64,000 bases of DNA from Candidatus Enterococcus leclercqii. Its GTDB lineage: Bacteria > Bacillota > Bacilli > Lactobacillales > Enterococcaceae. This document shows, in pieces, positions 1 through 9,042 of this stretch. The stretch lies in contig NZ_MAEH01000012.1 of NCBI RefSeq assembly GCF_009933135.1, positions 1 to 64,000 of the forward strand, in the 5' to 3' direction. Made by a program: the position numbers and the translations under genes. The notes under the pieces were generated by a model. The model was not told where the DNA came from. It ran no database searches and saw only the letters and a list, made by a program, of their open reading frames with translations. The stretch's first letter is position 1, and the number at the start of each line of letters is the position of its first letter.

Positions 1-48
1 TTCAAAGGTCTAAGTTGTTGTGCGACTTGTTTCGCCGTCAACTTTTAA

Positions 49-276
49 ATCATATCACGTTGTTTTTTAAAAGTCAAACACTTTTTTGAAAAAGTTTTTC
101 GCGACTGGCGCGACTTTTTCAAAAACAGGTTGTGCTTTCAAGCGGCAACTTCGTTAGTTTAACAGGCTTAGTTGCCCGTGTCAACTACTTTTTTGAATTG
201 ATTTTCAAGAAGTTTTCTACGAGACTTTCTCGTCGTCAACGTTGATTAATTTACCATTTCTTAAAGAGCGGGTCAA
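49..276 (-). promoter_or_regulatory. Three tandem strong promoters, probably of an rRNA operon lying left of the window
   Basis: Reading leftward there are three sigma-A promoters, each with an exact 17-bp spacer: TTGACC (271-276)/TAAATT (248-253), TTGACA (179-184)/TAAACT (156-161) and TTGACT (72-77)/TATGAT (49-54). No open reading frame follows before the window edge. The sequence after the last -10 (a GTTGACGGCG block, then ACCTTTGAA at the edge) resembles rRNA leader sequence of enterococci. Stacked promoters with no adjacent gene are typical of rrn operons. That the target is rRNA is an inference, because the rRNA genes are outside the window. Confidence 0.8.
83..125. repeat. Long inverted repeat between two of the tandem promoters
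   Basis: Arms TTTTTGAAAAAGT (83-95) and ACTTTTTCAAAAA (113-125) are perfectly complementary. A second stem of two CGCG blocks (100-103 and 109-112) lies inside. The structure would form in transcripts from the two upstream promoters but not in those from the last one. No T-run terminator logic is obvious, so its role is unknown. Confidence 0.7.
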
Positions 277-452
277 GGCTTTTTAGTAATCTTTTTTCAG
301 CGCAATTGTCGTCTCTTTTCACGTTGCAAAAGAATCATTCGTCTTTGTCCCGCTTTCTTTAATAAACAGTCACAGGTCTTGCGAGATATCTGCCAAAAAC
401 ACGAATGGATTTCTAAGATACTCTTAAATCAAACAGCTTTATAAATAAAAAA

Positions 453-480
453 AGTTCTTGTCCCAATACGAGACAAGAAC
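453..480 (-). terminator. Intrinsic terminator of the 498-860 gene
   Basis: On the minus strand GTTCTTGTC (472-480) pairs with GACAAGAAC (454-462), followed by a run of seven T. It sits 18 bases past the stop codon of the gene at 498-860 and separates it from the tandem promoters. Confidence 0.85.
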
Positions 481-497
481 CAATGGGTGCAGTTTTT

Positions 498-860
498 CTA
501 AAAGTAAGGCACGCCTTCAATATCATAGTTGCGAATGATTTCTCGGAAACGTTGGGGCTCTTCCCAGTAGAAATCTTGGGGTAGCTCGCTTTCCAGCACG
601 GCTTCTTGCGCTTCGAAAACAAACAGAGGGACATTTTCATGGTCGATTTGGCCATTTGTCAGTTCCACCAAATCAATTTTTTTCACATCAAGATGAACCT
701 GATCTTTCAACATTTCCAAAATGTTGGCAAGGCCAGTCTTCTCGGCAATGAAATCGGTAGAGGCCAATTCCAAGGTCTCACCGGTGGAGTGTACTAAGAA
801 ACGTTTGGCGCCGTCTTGCAGATGCAGTATTACAGTGCCTGCGACTTTTTTGTTTTCCAC
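498..860 (-). CDS. Small acidic protein of unknown function
   Basis: Encodes 120 residues from a GTG start at 858-860 with GAGGTGG just upstream. The protein is acidic and soluble, with no membrane segment, no signal peptide and no motif that I recognise. It ends with an aromatic/acidic tail (FYWEEPQRFREIIRNYDIEG, residues about 97-116). The gene follows the S1-domain gene in the same direction with a 67-bp gap and has its own terminator, so the two may be co-transcribed. I make no functional call. Confidence 0.75.
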   Translation of the reverse strand: MENKKVAGTVILHLQDGAKRFLVHSTGETLELASTDFIAEKTGLANILEMLKDQVHLDVKKIDLVELTNGQIDHENVPLFVFEAQEAVLESELPQDFYWEEPQRFREIIRNYDIEGVPYF

Positions 861-927
861 GATACCACCTCGTATTTTGTTTATCCTTGCTATTCAATTT
901 TAACATGATTTCTGAAAATGTACATAA

Positions 928-1308
928 CTATTTCTTTGTGTTTTCATTACGCAGCGCGGTCAGTGCTTCTTCTACCCATATTGGTAACTGTTTTTCTACA
1001 CTTCGAAATCCGATTTTTTTATTTTTATTCGTAAAGTAGCGTTTTCGATGGGGACGATTTTTAATCTGTTCACCGTCCAAACTGCGACGCGACAAACTGA
1101 TTTTTTGAGAGTATTCGTCAATGTCGATAATCTGCACGCGAACCTTGTCGCCGACTTTGACAACCTCATTGATATTTTTGGTATAGCCGGATTGGATCTC
1201 GGATACATGAATCAATCCCTGAGTTCGCTCGTCCAACGCCACAAAAGCGCCGTATGGCTGGATACCTGTTACGGTCCCTTGAATGATCTGGCCGATTTTA
1301 TAAGTCAT
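928..1308 (-). CDS. S1-domain RNA-binding regulator, CvfD / general stress protein 13 family
   Basis: A protein of 126 residues. Residues 1-75 form one S1 OB-fold domain: IGQIIQGTVTGIQPYGAFVAL, then a GLIHVSEI block, then VGDKVRVQIIDID and KISLSRR. The C-terminal 50 residues are basic and probably unstructured apart from an acidic end. Length and layout match the CvfD/YugI family of ribosome- or RNA-associated stress regulators in Firmicutes. The start is ATG after AGAGGGAATAAA. It lies divergently from the C-S lyase gene, sharing a gap of about 110 bp. Confidence 0.85.
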   Translation of the reverse strand: MTYKIGQIIQGTVTGIQPYGAFVALDERTQGLIHVSEIQSGYTKNINEVVKVGDKVRVQIIDIDEYSQKISLSRRSLDGEQIKNRPHRKRYFTNKNKKIGFRSVEKQLPIWVEEALTALRNENTKK

Positions 1309-1416
1309 TTTATTCCCTCTCTTCTACTTTTTTCATTATACTGTAAGTGTTGAAAAAAAAGAAGTTCGTTTCATTTGCAGGCGAACTTATACAAGAGCTT
1401 ACAGGAGGCGCAGACG

Positions 1417-2583
1417 ATGACAGATTTTGATCGGCAGTATTCCCGCGTGGGGACAGATAGCGTGAAATGGGACAGTATCCGTGAAACCTACCAGAAAGAC
1501 GACTTGATCCCACTTTGGGTCGCAGACATGGATTTCATGGCACCCCAGCCCGTGATTGAGGCACTGAAAGAGTATACAGAGGCCGGCATCTTTGGTTATA
1601 GTATTTTTCCTGAGTCTCTTTACGAAGCAGTGATCACCTGGGAAGCTGAACGTTACAACTATTCATTAAAGAAGGAAGATATTCTCTTTTCTCCCGGTGT
1701 CGTACCTAGTATCGGCGTGGCGATTCAAGCTTACACTGCTCCCGGTGACACCGTGCTAATTCATGATCCGGTGTATCATCCTTTTGCTAATATGGTCAAA
1801 GCCAACGGACGAATCGTCTCTGCTTCTCTTCTAGTAGAAAGAAACGATCACTTTGAAATGGATTTGGCAGATATGGAAGCACGCATCGTTGCTGAAAATA
1901 TTAAACTCTTCATCCTCTGTAACCCCCACAATCCTGGTGGTCGTGTCTGGGACAAAGAGGAATTACTGGCAGTCGGCAAACTCTGCCAAAAATATGGCGT
2001 TACTGTGATTGCCGATGAAATTCATCAAGATTTGGTCTTTGCTCCTCGTCAGCATATCTCCTTTCAGACGGTAGCCTCAGATTTTGCTGATTTTTCTATC
2101 ATCTTGACCGCCGCAACCAAGACCTTCAACTTGGCAGGAATCAAAAATTCAATGGTGTATATCAAAGACAAAAAATTACGTCGTGCCTTTAAAGAGGTGC
2201 AGGAAATGACGGAGCAAGCGACAATTTCCACCTTTGGCCTGATTGGTACTGAAGCTGCTTACCGTCATGGAGGCTCGTGGCTAACAGAGCTCTTGTCTTA
2301 CTTGTCGGAAAATAGTCGTTTTACCCAAGAATTTTTAGCCGAGCATCTCCCTCAAGTAAAAATGATGCCCCCTGAAGGAACCTACTTGGCTTGGTTAGAC
2401 TTTTCAGAATTAGGCTTAACCGATGCTGCTCTGCAAAAACGGCTGGTGAAAGACGCCGGCGTCGTTTTGAATGCCGGAACACTCTTTGGCAAGCAAGGTA
2501 GCGGTCACATGCGTCTGAATCTGGCCTGTCCGAAAAAAACATTGGCAGCTGGCTTGCAACGAATCGCAGCCGTCTTCGGTTGA
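1417..2583 (+). CDS. PLP-dependent C-S beta-lyase / aminotransferase, PatB-MalY family
   Basis: Encodes 388 residues from the ATG at 1417, chosen because AGGAGG lies at 1403-1408. A longer frame from 1375 has no ribosome-binding site. It is a fold-type I PLP enzyme: WDSIRETYQKDDLIPLWVADMDF near the N-terminus, the LCNPHNPGGRVW loop, the IADEIHQDL aspartate block, and TAATKTFNLAG with the Schiff-base lysine. The signatures fit cystathionine/cysteine beta-lyases of the PatB/MalY type, which release thiol, pyruvate and ammonia. The exact substrate cannot be read from sequence. Monocistronic with its own terminator. Confidence 0.9.
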   Translation: MTDFDRQYSRVGTDSVKWDSIRETYQKDDLIPLWVADMDFMAPQPVIEALKEYTEAGIFGYSIFPESLYEAVITWEAERYNYSLKKEDILFSPGVVPSIGVAIQAYTAPGDTVLIHDPVYHPFANMVKANGRIVSASLLVERNDHFEMDLADMEARIVAENIKLFILCNPHNPGGRVWDKEELLAVGKLCQKYGVTVIADEIHQDLVFAPRQHISFQTVASDFADFSIILTAATKTFNLAGIKNSMVYIKDKKLRRAFKEVQEMTEQATISTFGLIGTEAAYRHGGSWLTELLSYLSENSRFTQEFLAEHLPQVKMMPPEGTYLAWLDFSELGLTDAALQKRLVKDAGVVLNAGTLFGKQGSGHMRLNLACPKKTLAAGLQRIAAVFG

Positions 2584-2618
2584 TTGCTGATTTTACTTTC
2601 CAAAAATTGATTCAAAAA

Positions 2619-2648
2619 ACATTGCTCCGTATCGGGGCAGTGTTTTTT
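2619..2648 (+). terminator. Intrinsic terminator after the C-S lyase gene
   Basis: An 11-bp stem (ACATTGCTCCG 2619-2629 with CGGGGCAGTGT 2633-2643, including G-T pairs) with loop TAT is followed by TTTTTT. Confidence 0.85.
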
Positions 2649-2756
2649 ATTTGTAGATATTTCGGCTAATAATTAAGTAAGCACTGGAAACTTTACAAGC
2701 ACCTACTAACCTGTCGTAATTTTATCAAATAAGTTAATATTATTAGATTATTATTG

Positions 2757-2984
2757 ATATAATTGAATTGTAATCATTAAACATCAAAAGCAACTTCAAC
2801 TAGAAAAGGGAAGGCAACTCTTACAGACTTGATGGCTATTGAGTATTTTGTCTGATGCTGGTTGTTGCCTGTACGAGGCTTTTTGCAGGATCCATTAGGC
2901 GCATAGGAGTTGTTGTAACAATTAAATTGCCCATTTATTACACCAAACACCCTGTCTCATTATTTTAAAAAAGGTGGTTGTTTC
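2757..2984 (+). ncRNA. Candidate structured 5' leader (possible cis-regulatory RNA) of the YczE-like gene
   Basis: A TATAAT-like -10 near 2757 would give a leader of about 210 nt. GGCAAC (2813-2818) can pair with GTTGCC (2864-2869), enclosing a CAGAC/GTCTG hairpin (2824-2828/2850-2854). Alternatively GGCAACTC (2813-2820) can pair with GAGTTGTT (2907-2914). In addition GCCT/AGGC (2867-2870/2876-2879) plus TTTTT (2880-2884) forms a terminator-like hairpin that competes with the first pairing. These mutually exclusive pairings look like a switch. I do not recognise a known riboswitch class, and the pairings were found by eye. Confidence 0.4.
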
Positions 2985-3680
2985 ATGAAATCTATACAAG
3001 CATTGCTCTTTCGTCTCGCCTTATATACAGCGGGTATCTTTATCCTGGCCTTAGGTACCGTTCTTTTTACCTGTTGTCGTCTAGGTACCAGCGCTTTAGT
3101 CTCCGTCCCTTTTATTACCGCCGACATCACAGGATTGACGTTGGGAACAGCCACTACATTGGTCTTTGGTGTCATGGTCATCTTGCAACTGTTTTTACAG
3201 CGAAAACTCACACTCAAAACGTTGCTACAGCTCCCGTTCTCCTTTGTTTTTGGCAGTATCGTTGATTTTTACACTCTCGGCTTGGGTTTGGCCCAATTTC
3301 AACCAGAATCTCTGCTGTTTCGCATCCTAGTACTTTTTTTAGCAACTGCTGCTACCGCTACTGGTGCTTTTTTTATGCTGCAAGGCAATTTCATCATGAA
3401 TGCACCAGATGGCGTCGTCGCTTTGTTAAGCTTGCAGACTGGCAAAACTTTTGGACAGATGAAACTCCGGTTCGACTTGGTCATGATCCTGACGGCCACC
3501 CTCCTCGGATTGCTCTTTTTGGGACGACCAGAAGGAATTGGCATTGGAACATTGTTTGCTGCATTGACTGTCGGACGGGGCATTCGACTTTGGGAAACAA
3601 CTTTTTTCAAAACAGCGCCCACAGCATCTGGTGACTGTTCCGCGACTATTGCAACAGAAGAGTTCGATCCTGAGCTTTAA
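2985..3680 (+). CDS. YczE/YitT-like multi-pass membrane protein
   Basis: A protein of 231 residues, ATG start after AAAGGTGG. It has about five hydrophobic segments (roughly residues 7-30, 45-70, 75-100, 110-135, 160-180), then a GRPEGIGIGTLFAALTVGR stretch typical of the YczE group of predicted inner-membrane proteins, and a polar C-terminal tail. The GLTLGTATTL and NAPDGVVALL motifs also fit. The substrate or role of this family is not established. It is monocistronic, preceded by an unusually long leader and followed by a bidirectional terminator. Confidence 0.75.
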   Translation: MKSIQALLFRLALYTAGIFILALGTVLFTCCRLGTSALVSVPFITADITGLTLGTATTLVFGVMVILQLFLQRKLTLKTLLQLPFSFVFGSIVDFYTLGLGLAQFQPESLLFRILVLFLATAATATGAFFMLQGNFIMNAPDGVVALLSLQTGKTFGQMKLRFDLVMILTATLLGLLFLGRPEGIGIGTLFAALTVGRGIRLWETTFFKTAPTASGDCSATIATEEFDPEL

Positions 3681-3759
3681 CCATTTTTTCTTAACTTATT
3701 GATAGATAAAAGGTCGCTGATTCCTTTACTCTTTTTACCAAGTTTCTGCAGCAAATGAA

Positions 3760-3799
3760 AAAGTTGGCTAAGAGCGTCCTTCTGCTCTTAGCCAACTTT
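3760..3799. terminator. Bidirectional terminator between convergent genes
   Basis: A 16-bp perfect stem, AAAGTTGGCTAAGAGC (3760-3775) with GCTCTTAGCCAACTTT (3784-3799), has T-runs on both strands. It closes the YczE-like gene (plus) and the esterase operon (minus). Confidence 0.9.
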
Positions 3800-3800
3800 T

Positions 3801-4547
3801 TTAGTGCACTTGTTCATTAAACAACGCCAGTACTTGTTGAATTTCTTTGTCCCAAAACTTCCAATTATGGTTACCAGGAGCTTCACTGTACTGATAGTTT
3901 TGGAATTCTTCTGTAAAATGAGTTTGAAATTTACGATTTATATCTAGTAAAAAATCTTCCGTACCACAGGATTGATAGAGGACTAGTTTCGCAACGGCTG
4001 AATTATGATGACGGATTATTTTGTTCAAATCATCTGGCCCCCCTGCCAACTTTTGCAAAGGTCCAAAGATTCGCGTAAATCTTTCATCACGACTGGGGTC
4101 ATTTTGCCAAAGGGACACGACATCCAGTGCACCAGATAGTGAGGCTGCCCCACAAAAACGCTCTGGATAGGTAAATGCCCATTTGAAAGCCCCATATCCT
4201 CCCATCGATAGACCCGCTACAAACCGCTCCTCCGGCTTTTCTGAAATTGGAAACCACTGCTGAATAAAAGCTGGTAGTTCTGCTGTCAAAAAATCGAAGT
4301 AGCGCTCGCCATCGTGCATATTGGTATAATAGCTCAATTCTACTTGTGGCATGACAATGACAAAAGGATAATCAGCAGCATAACGCGCCAAAGAAGTATT
4401 ATCCAACCACGCATTGCAATCATCCGACCAGCCGTGGAGTAAATATAAAACTGGGTAAGACGATCGCTTCATCTCAGGCAGAAAAATATTGCAAGCTGTT
4501 GTTTTTCCCAACACTTCCGAGCGAAATGTTATCCGACTGATACTCAT
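3801..4547 (-). CDS. Alpha/beta-hydrolase esterase, esterase D / CE1-like
   Basis: Encodes 248 residues from the ATG at 4545-4547 (GAGGGGG upstream, better placed than a TTG one codon earlier). PF00756-type fold: LYLLHGWSDD oxyanion region (about residues 34-43), nucleophile elbow GLSMGG with Ser114, then CGTEDF and PGNHNW as candidate Asp and His sites. It is cytoplasmic, with no signal peptide. It lies just downstream of the LacI regulator and may be the last gene of the glucan operon, where it could remove acyl groups from imported sugars. Tributyrin-esterase-like activity is the other option. Confidence 0.8.
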   Translation of the reverse strand: MSISRITFRSEVLGKTTACNIFLPEMKRSSYPVLYLLHGWSDDCNAWLDNTSLARYAADYPFVIVMPQVELSYYTNMHDGERYFDFLTAELPAFIQQWFPISEKPEERFVAGLSMGGYGAFKWAFTYPERFCGAASLSGALDVVSLWQNDPSRDERFTRIFGPLQKLAGGPDDLNKIIRHHNSAVAKLVLYQSCGTEDFLLDINRKFQTHFTEEFQNYQYSEAPGNHNWKFWDKEIQQVLALFNEQVH

Positions 4548-4732
4548 CAAAAAGCCCCCTCAACTCACTAGTTTGCTACTATATAATATATGGTAATACT
4601 GTAGCTATGTAGCGGAGCAGTTTTTCGCTGCTCCAATAAAATAAACAATCCTATGCTAAAGTTTTTCTTACAAAACGTATTGAAATAGGTTTTCATTGAT
4701 TGCTCTATGTCCATCCCTACCCATTTCAATTC

Positions 4733-5689
4733 TCAAGAAAATGAATCTCCGGCCACAAAGGTGGTGTAAATTACTTCATCTTCTGTGGACTCGCCTTTGA
4801 TCAGTTGCATCAGTTTTTCAGCAGCCACCATACCCCATCGATGTTTCGAATAAGAAATCGTGGCTAAACGTGGGTCCATAAAAGTGCCCAGCTCAATATT
4901 GTCAAAACCAATCAGACGAATTTCTCGGCCAATCTTTTCTGGACGATCTGAAAAGTACTTATAGATCCCCACTGCCATTTCATCGTTAAAACTGAAAATA
5001 TCGACGGGAAAATCTGGGTTTTGAGCCATGATAGTTTCCGCTGCTCGGTATCCGGAAGGTTCCGTAAATTCTCCAGGAATCACTTCATAATCTATGCCAA
5101 AGCGTTCCAATTCTTTAATACTCGTCTTGTATCGCTCTTGACTGTCGTAGCCATCAGCCCCTGTCACTAAAAAGACTTTCTGAGAACCGGATTCTGCCAA
5201 TTTGCTGATTGCCAAGGTGGAACCGCCTTTATTGTCCAACAATACTTTGCAGACAGATTTGCGATCGATTTCTCGGTCCAACACAACTAGTGGATGACCT
5301 CGATCTGCTAAAAGATTGATTTCCTCTGTTTTAAACGTCCAATCTAGAATAATCGCGCCGTCTACCATCCTCTCGGGAATAAATAGATGAGAGCGTTGAC
5401 CGCTACAAACAATCATTTCATAATCGAAAGTAGCGAGTCCCCGTTTGATCCCATCCAACAACTCCCCATAGAAACTGCCGCCATAATCAGCTAGATAAAC
5501 GCCTACGATATTGGTCTGTTGTTTCTTCAAAGTGCGGGCCGCCATGTTGGGAACATAGTTCATCTCGCGAGCGATATCCTGAATTCTTTTTCTAGTCTGC
5601 TCGGTTACTTTCGGACTGCCATTCAACGCATAGGATACCGTTGAGATGGAGACACCGGCAGCTTTTGCGATATCTTTGATTCCCACCAT
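4733..5689 (-). CDS. LacI-family transcriptional regulator of the glucan operon
   Basis: Encodes 318 residues from the ATG at 5687-5689, chosen because GAGGAG precedes it at about 10 nt and because the HTH then begins at once (MVGIKDIAKAAGVSISTVSYALNG). A longer frame from 5752 would overlap the phosphorylase gene. The hinge reads VPNMAARTLKKQQ, followed by a type I periplasmic-binding-like effector domain with SFNDEMAVGIYKYF and IGFDNIELG blocks. Candidate operators with the AACGTT core typical of this family lie at the operon promoter (17081-17094) and at 17274-17286. Confidence 0.9.
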   Translation of the reverse strand: MVGIKDIAKAAGVSISTVSYALNGSPKVTEQTRKRIQDIAREMNYVPNMAARTLKKQQTNIVGVYLADYGGSFYGELLDGIKRGLATFDYEMIVCSGQRSHLFIPERMVDGAIILDWTFKTEEINLLADRGHPLVVLDREIDRKSVCKVLLDNKGGSTLAISKLAESGSQKVFLVTGADGYDSQERYKTSIKELERFGIDYEVIPGEFTEPSGYRAAETIMAQNPDFPVDIFSFNDEMAVGIYKYFSDRPEKIGREIRLIGFDNIELGTFMDPRLATISYSKHRWGMVAAEKLMQLIKGESTEDEVIYTTFVAGDSFS

Positions 5690-5723
5690 GGGTTCCACTC
5701 TCCTCAAATCATGATTTGTTTCA

Positions 5724-8700
5724 TCAGATACAAATGACAAGTTCGTCATCATCTTTCAACTGCGCCGCCAATACTTCTTTAGCAACGGCCATCCCACCAA
5801 CACGGTAAGGATTTTCCAGTAATGTTACCGGCAACTCATTTCCATTTAAGAGTACAGTTCGTTTTTCACCCGTCAGTTCAAAACGAATCGTTACTCTTTT
5901 ACCTGCCAAATGGTAATTCATCGTCAATTGATCCAATTCTTTTGGTAATACCGGGTCAAAGATATAGTGCACCTGATCGAAACGAATTCCCAAAACATTG
6001 CTCAACAACTGGTTCAAATAGATCCCTGGACCGCTGGAATAAATCCGCCAACCGCCTTTCACGTGAACGCTGCCATCTCTAAGTTTATCAAAGTTTTCCT
6101 GTGCTTCATACCTCGTTTTGAAATCCCCATCGGAACTGGAGAAATAAACATTCGACTGTCTCAGAGAAGCATTGGTCACTTGTTTTTGCAGCCCAATAGG
6201 ATTGATTGTTTGCAGCGCTTTCCAGGTTTCTTGCTTCTTACCTAACTTAGCCATCGCCTCAGTAAAGCGGATGTGGGCATGGACGTATTGCAGGCCGATT
6301 TCTCGACCAAAATTGGCTGCTTGTTCCGCCCGTTTGAAATAGGTGCTGACTCCACCTTTGTAGCGGGCCGGTCGATTCATCAAGCGTACACCATCGGGAA
6401 ATTGCAGCTGTTCTTTAATCACAGCTAAATGCTGCTCCGCTTGTTGCGGTGTCAACAGTTCCGCAATCATACTACGAGTCATGGGCAACAGTCGATAGTT
6501 GATGCCCGTTTTTTTGTCAGTTGGGTGGATAATAAACTCAAAGTGGTCCCCGTCTTGCAAAACAAAACCGGGTAAAATCTCATCTGAAAGAATATAACGC
6601 TCATAATCTTCTTTAATATGGGCGGCCAATGTCTTCAAATGAGCTGCATAAGAACTGTCAGCAGCTTCTAAGACCGAGGCAAGTTTAGTAATTACTTGAC
6701 AGGTTAAAGCCACTGTCCAACTAGAAGCCATTTGTTTTTTTAGTCGTGCATCGTTTGGTTGCAATGTGTCATCCCAATCCCCATCACCATAACAAGACAG
6801 ATACGTTCCCGGAAGAAAGTGATTTTCAATGTAAGTAACTTCTTTTTTCACATGATCTAATAAGGAATACTGCTCCAGTGTTTTGGCAAAGGTACTGCGT
6901 TCTGTATAAGGAATCTGCTTTTGCAAAATACTCAAATCCCCCGTATGTTCCAAGTAATCGGCCACTACTTTCATTGGCCAGACAATCACATCCCCGTGAC
7001 TTTCATCTGCTTTTTGCTTTTCATATCGATCGAACATAAACCATTGTGGCCAATTTCCGTCATCGGCAAACTGATTCGCAAACAATTTTCCAATAATGTC
7101 CGCGACAATCTCCGGGCGATCCAAGGCCAAAAAGAATTCTGTCGGGCCTTGGGAAACATCTCGCGTTCCCCAAGCTGCACCGCCGTATTGTTCCAAGCCA
7201 TGTGGGGATAAATAATGTACCAACATATTGTGAGTGTACCAGCGGGATAATGTATTGAAACTAGCCACTTCTTCTGAAGGATGTGCTAAGTGAAAACCTT
7301 GCAACAGCTCATCGATAAATTTCCGGTAACAAGCTTTCTCGTAGGCAGCCGTTGTCGGTTTTTCAACAAAGGGCGCACCAGTTAATGTTCCTTGAATAGT
7401 CATTGACACCTGATCAGTTTTCTCAAATAAAAGGCCAATCAGCTCGCTGTCTGCTTCTGAAACTCCTAAAATACTTTCATTTGTTCGTGTAAAGGCTGGC
7501 GCGGCTTTCAAATAATAGGTCAGCTCTGGATAGGTTTCGTGGATTACCGAATCGCTGGTAGCCGTGATTGTCAACAACTGATCTTGCTGCTGCAGATCAT
7601 AATGCCCTTGTTCATCACCAGACATCAGCAAATGATTGGTGACCAAAATATCGTAAGTCTTTTGACGTTTGCTGGTAAAGGTAGTTCGAATTTCGCGACC
7701 ATCTGCCACTGTATAGGTTTCGATTTTCAAAAGATCGTCTTGGTATTTGTAATACCAAACAGCGGAATTCAAGCCCATTTCAAACAGCGAGGCCAGACCT
7801 AAAAGACGCCAGCTGCCAGCTTCTTTCAAATAGATTCGTTGACCGGAATGCGTCATAGCATTCAGCGCATTGCGACTGTTACTCAATAATTTATTCGAGC
7901 TGGTATTTCCCAAGACAATTTGCGAATTGAACAATCCCTGCATATAAACCGTGGTACTCATCAACGGCCGATCAACAGTAAGGTCCATGCCACTCAACAA
8001 AATATGTCCATGAGATCGTTCCATCTGTAGTTCTTTTTCTTGAAGCACCACATGATGATGCTCTGGTGTAAAGAACGCTAGTCGTTTTCCCGCTTGTTCT
8101 TCGGTAAACAGTTGTTCTGGAAACAGTACATTTACCTCTGCTTCAGTCATCACGTCACCGGCTAGAACCGCCCCTCGTTTCGTCTGCTTTTCACTAACAA
8201 TATTGCCCGCCAAATCTTCTTTAGAAAATGCTGGTATCTCTTCAAGGGAATTCTTTACATCAGCAATAGGGAGCAATGGTTCGGTAACGGCCTGTGGGTG
8301 ATCTGCTGTAAAGCTGCCGTAAAAGACGAATGTGCTTGGCTCTTGCAGCACAAACTGCTCCGATTGCAAGGCAATATAAGCAAATTCATATTGATAGACT
8401 TCATTTGCTAGCTCTTCTTGCACTAACGCTTTAGGGATGCCTGTACGGACGTATTCTTTTCCAAAAAATTGATAGCCATCAGTTGCAAACGCTTTTACAC
8501 TACCCAATGCCCCTAGCTGAACAGCTGGAAAACGTCCATCTTGTGGTTGGTTCTGTCTGGAAACAAGTAGTGGACCTTGCGCTGTGTCCATTACTTTGTG
8601 GTCAATGTATTGAGAAACGTACGCCTCGTTGGATTGCACGGCCCCTTTTGCGGCATTCCCGAGGTCTTGTCCGCAGATCAGATCTGCCGTTTCACCATTT

Positions 8701-9035
8701 CCTTGTAAGAAAACCTGCCAAAACCAACAGTTTTCCTTTCCTAAAACAAAACGAACTTGGTAATTGACCTGCTGAAAGCTGCCCTCCCACAGCAAAGCAT
8801 TATCTGTTACCGTCAGATAACTAGCAGAATTGGACCCTATTAACGGTGTACTTTTGATGCCATCAGTGGTGTATAGACGAAGCCAAATTTGATTCAGACT
8901 GCCGTCTAATGGGTTACCGTTTAGTTGATTGATCATGATGCCATCAGCCGACAACTCATAAAGGTCACCGGTAGTTAGAAAATCAGCCGTTAGTCGGCCG
9001 TTGTGCAAGTTGATCATTGTCATGAATTTTTTCAC
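5724..9035 (-). CDS. GH94 phosphorylase, probable 1,2-beta-oligoglucan (sophorooligosaccharide) phosphorylase
   Basis: A protein of 1103 residues, GTG start with AGGAAA upstream. The N-terminal half is beta-sandwich-like. The catalytic (alpha/alpha)6 region contains AAWGTRDVSQGPTEF, the GNWPQWFMFDRYE block and GDGDWDDTLQP, whose Asp cluster (residues 751-756) includes the expected GH94 general acid. No signal peptide, so cytoplasmic. Length and context (GH3 beta-glucosidase next door, LplA-type lipoprotein, LacI regulator) match the Listeria innocua 1,2-beta-oligoglucan phosphorylase better than the roughly 800-residue cellobiose phosphorylases. It would release alpha-glucose 1-phosphate from beta-1,2-glucooligosaccharides. 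Linkage specificity is inferred from family and context. Confidence 0.8.
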   Translation of the reverse strand: MKKFMTMINLHNGRLTADFLTTGDLYELSADGIMINQLNGNPLDGSLNQIWLRLYTTDGIKSTPLIGSNSASYLTVTDNALLWEGSFQQVNYQVRFVLGKENCWFWQVFLQGNGETADLICGQDLGNAAKGAVQSNEAYVSQYIDHKVMDTAQGPLLVSRQNQPQDGRFPAVQLGALGSVKAFATDGYQFFGKEYVRTGIPKALVQEELANEVYQYEFAYIALQSEQFVLQEPSTFVFYGSFTADHPQAVTEPLLPIADVKNSLEEIPAFSKEDLAGNIVSEKQTKRGAVLAGDVMTEAEVNVLFPEQLFTEEQAGKRLAFFTPEHHHVVLQEKELQMERSHGHILLSGMDLTVDRPLMSTTVYMQGLFNSQIVLGNTSSNKLLSNSRNALNAMTHSGQRIYLKEAGSWRLLGLASLFEMGLNSAVWYYKYQDDLLKIETYTVADGREIRTTFTSKRQKTYDILVTNHLLMSGDEQGHYDLQQQDQLLTITATSDSVIHETYPELTYYLKAAPAFTRTNESILGVSEADSELIGLLFEKTDQVSMTIQGTLTGAPFVEKPTTAAYEKACYRKFIDELLQGFHLAHPSEEVASFNTLSRWYTHNMLVHYLSPHGLEQYGGAAWGTRDVSQGPTEFFLALDRPEIVADIIGKLFANQFADDGNWPQWFMFDRYEKQKADESHGDVIVWPMKVVADYLEHTGDLSILQKQIPYTERSTFAKTLEQYSLLDHVKKEVTYIENHFLPGTYLSCYGDGDWDDTLQPNDARLKKQMASSWTVALTCQVITKLASVLEAADSSYAAHLKTLAAHIKEDYERYILSDEILPGFVLQDGDHFEFIIHPTDKKTGINYRLLPMTRSMIAELLTPQQAEQHLAVIKEQLQFPDGVRLMNRPARYKGGVSTYFKRAEQAANFGREIGLQYVHAHIRFTEAMAKLGKKQETWKALQTINPIGLQKQVTNASLRQSNVYFSSSDGDFKTRYEAQENFDKLRDGSVHVKGGWRIYSSGPGIYLNQLLSNVLGIRFDQVHYIFDPVLPKELDQLTMNYHLAGKRVTIRFELTGEKRTVLLNGNELPVTLLENPYRVGGMAVAKEVLAAQLKDDDELVICI

Positions 9036-9042
9036 TCGTTTC

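Noticed and set aside
5690-5752. N-terminal extension of the LacI regulator
   Set aside because: The extension precedes the HTH, would overlap the phosphorylase gene and has no ribosome-binding site; the start at 5689 has GAGGAG.
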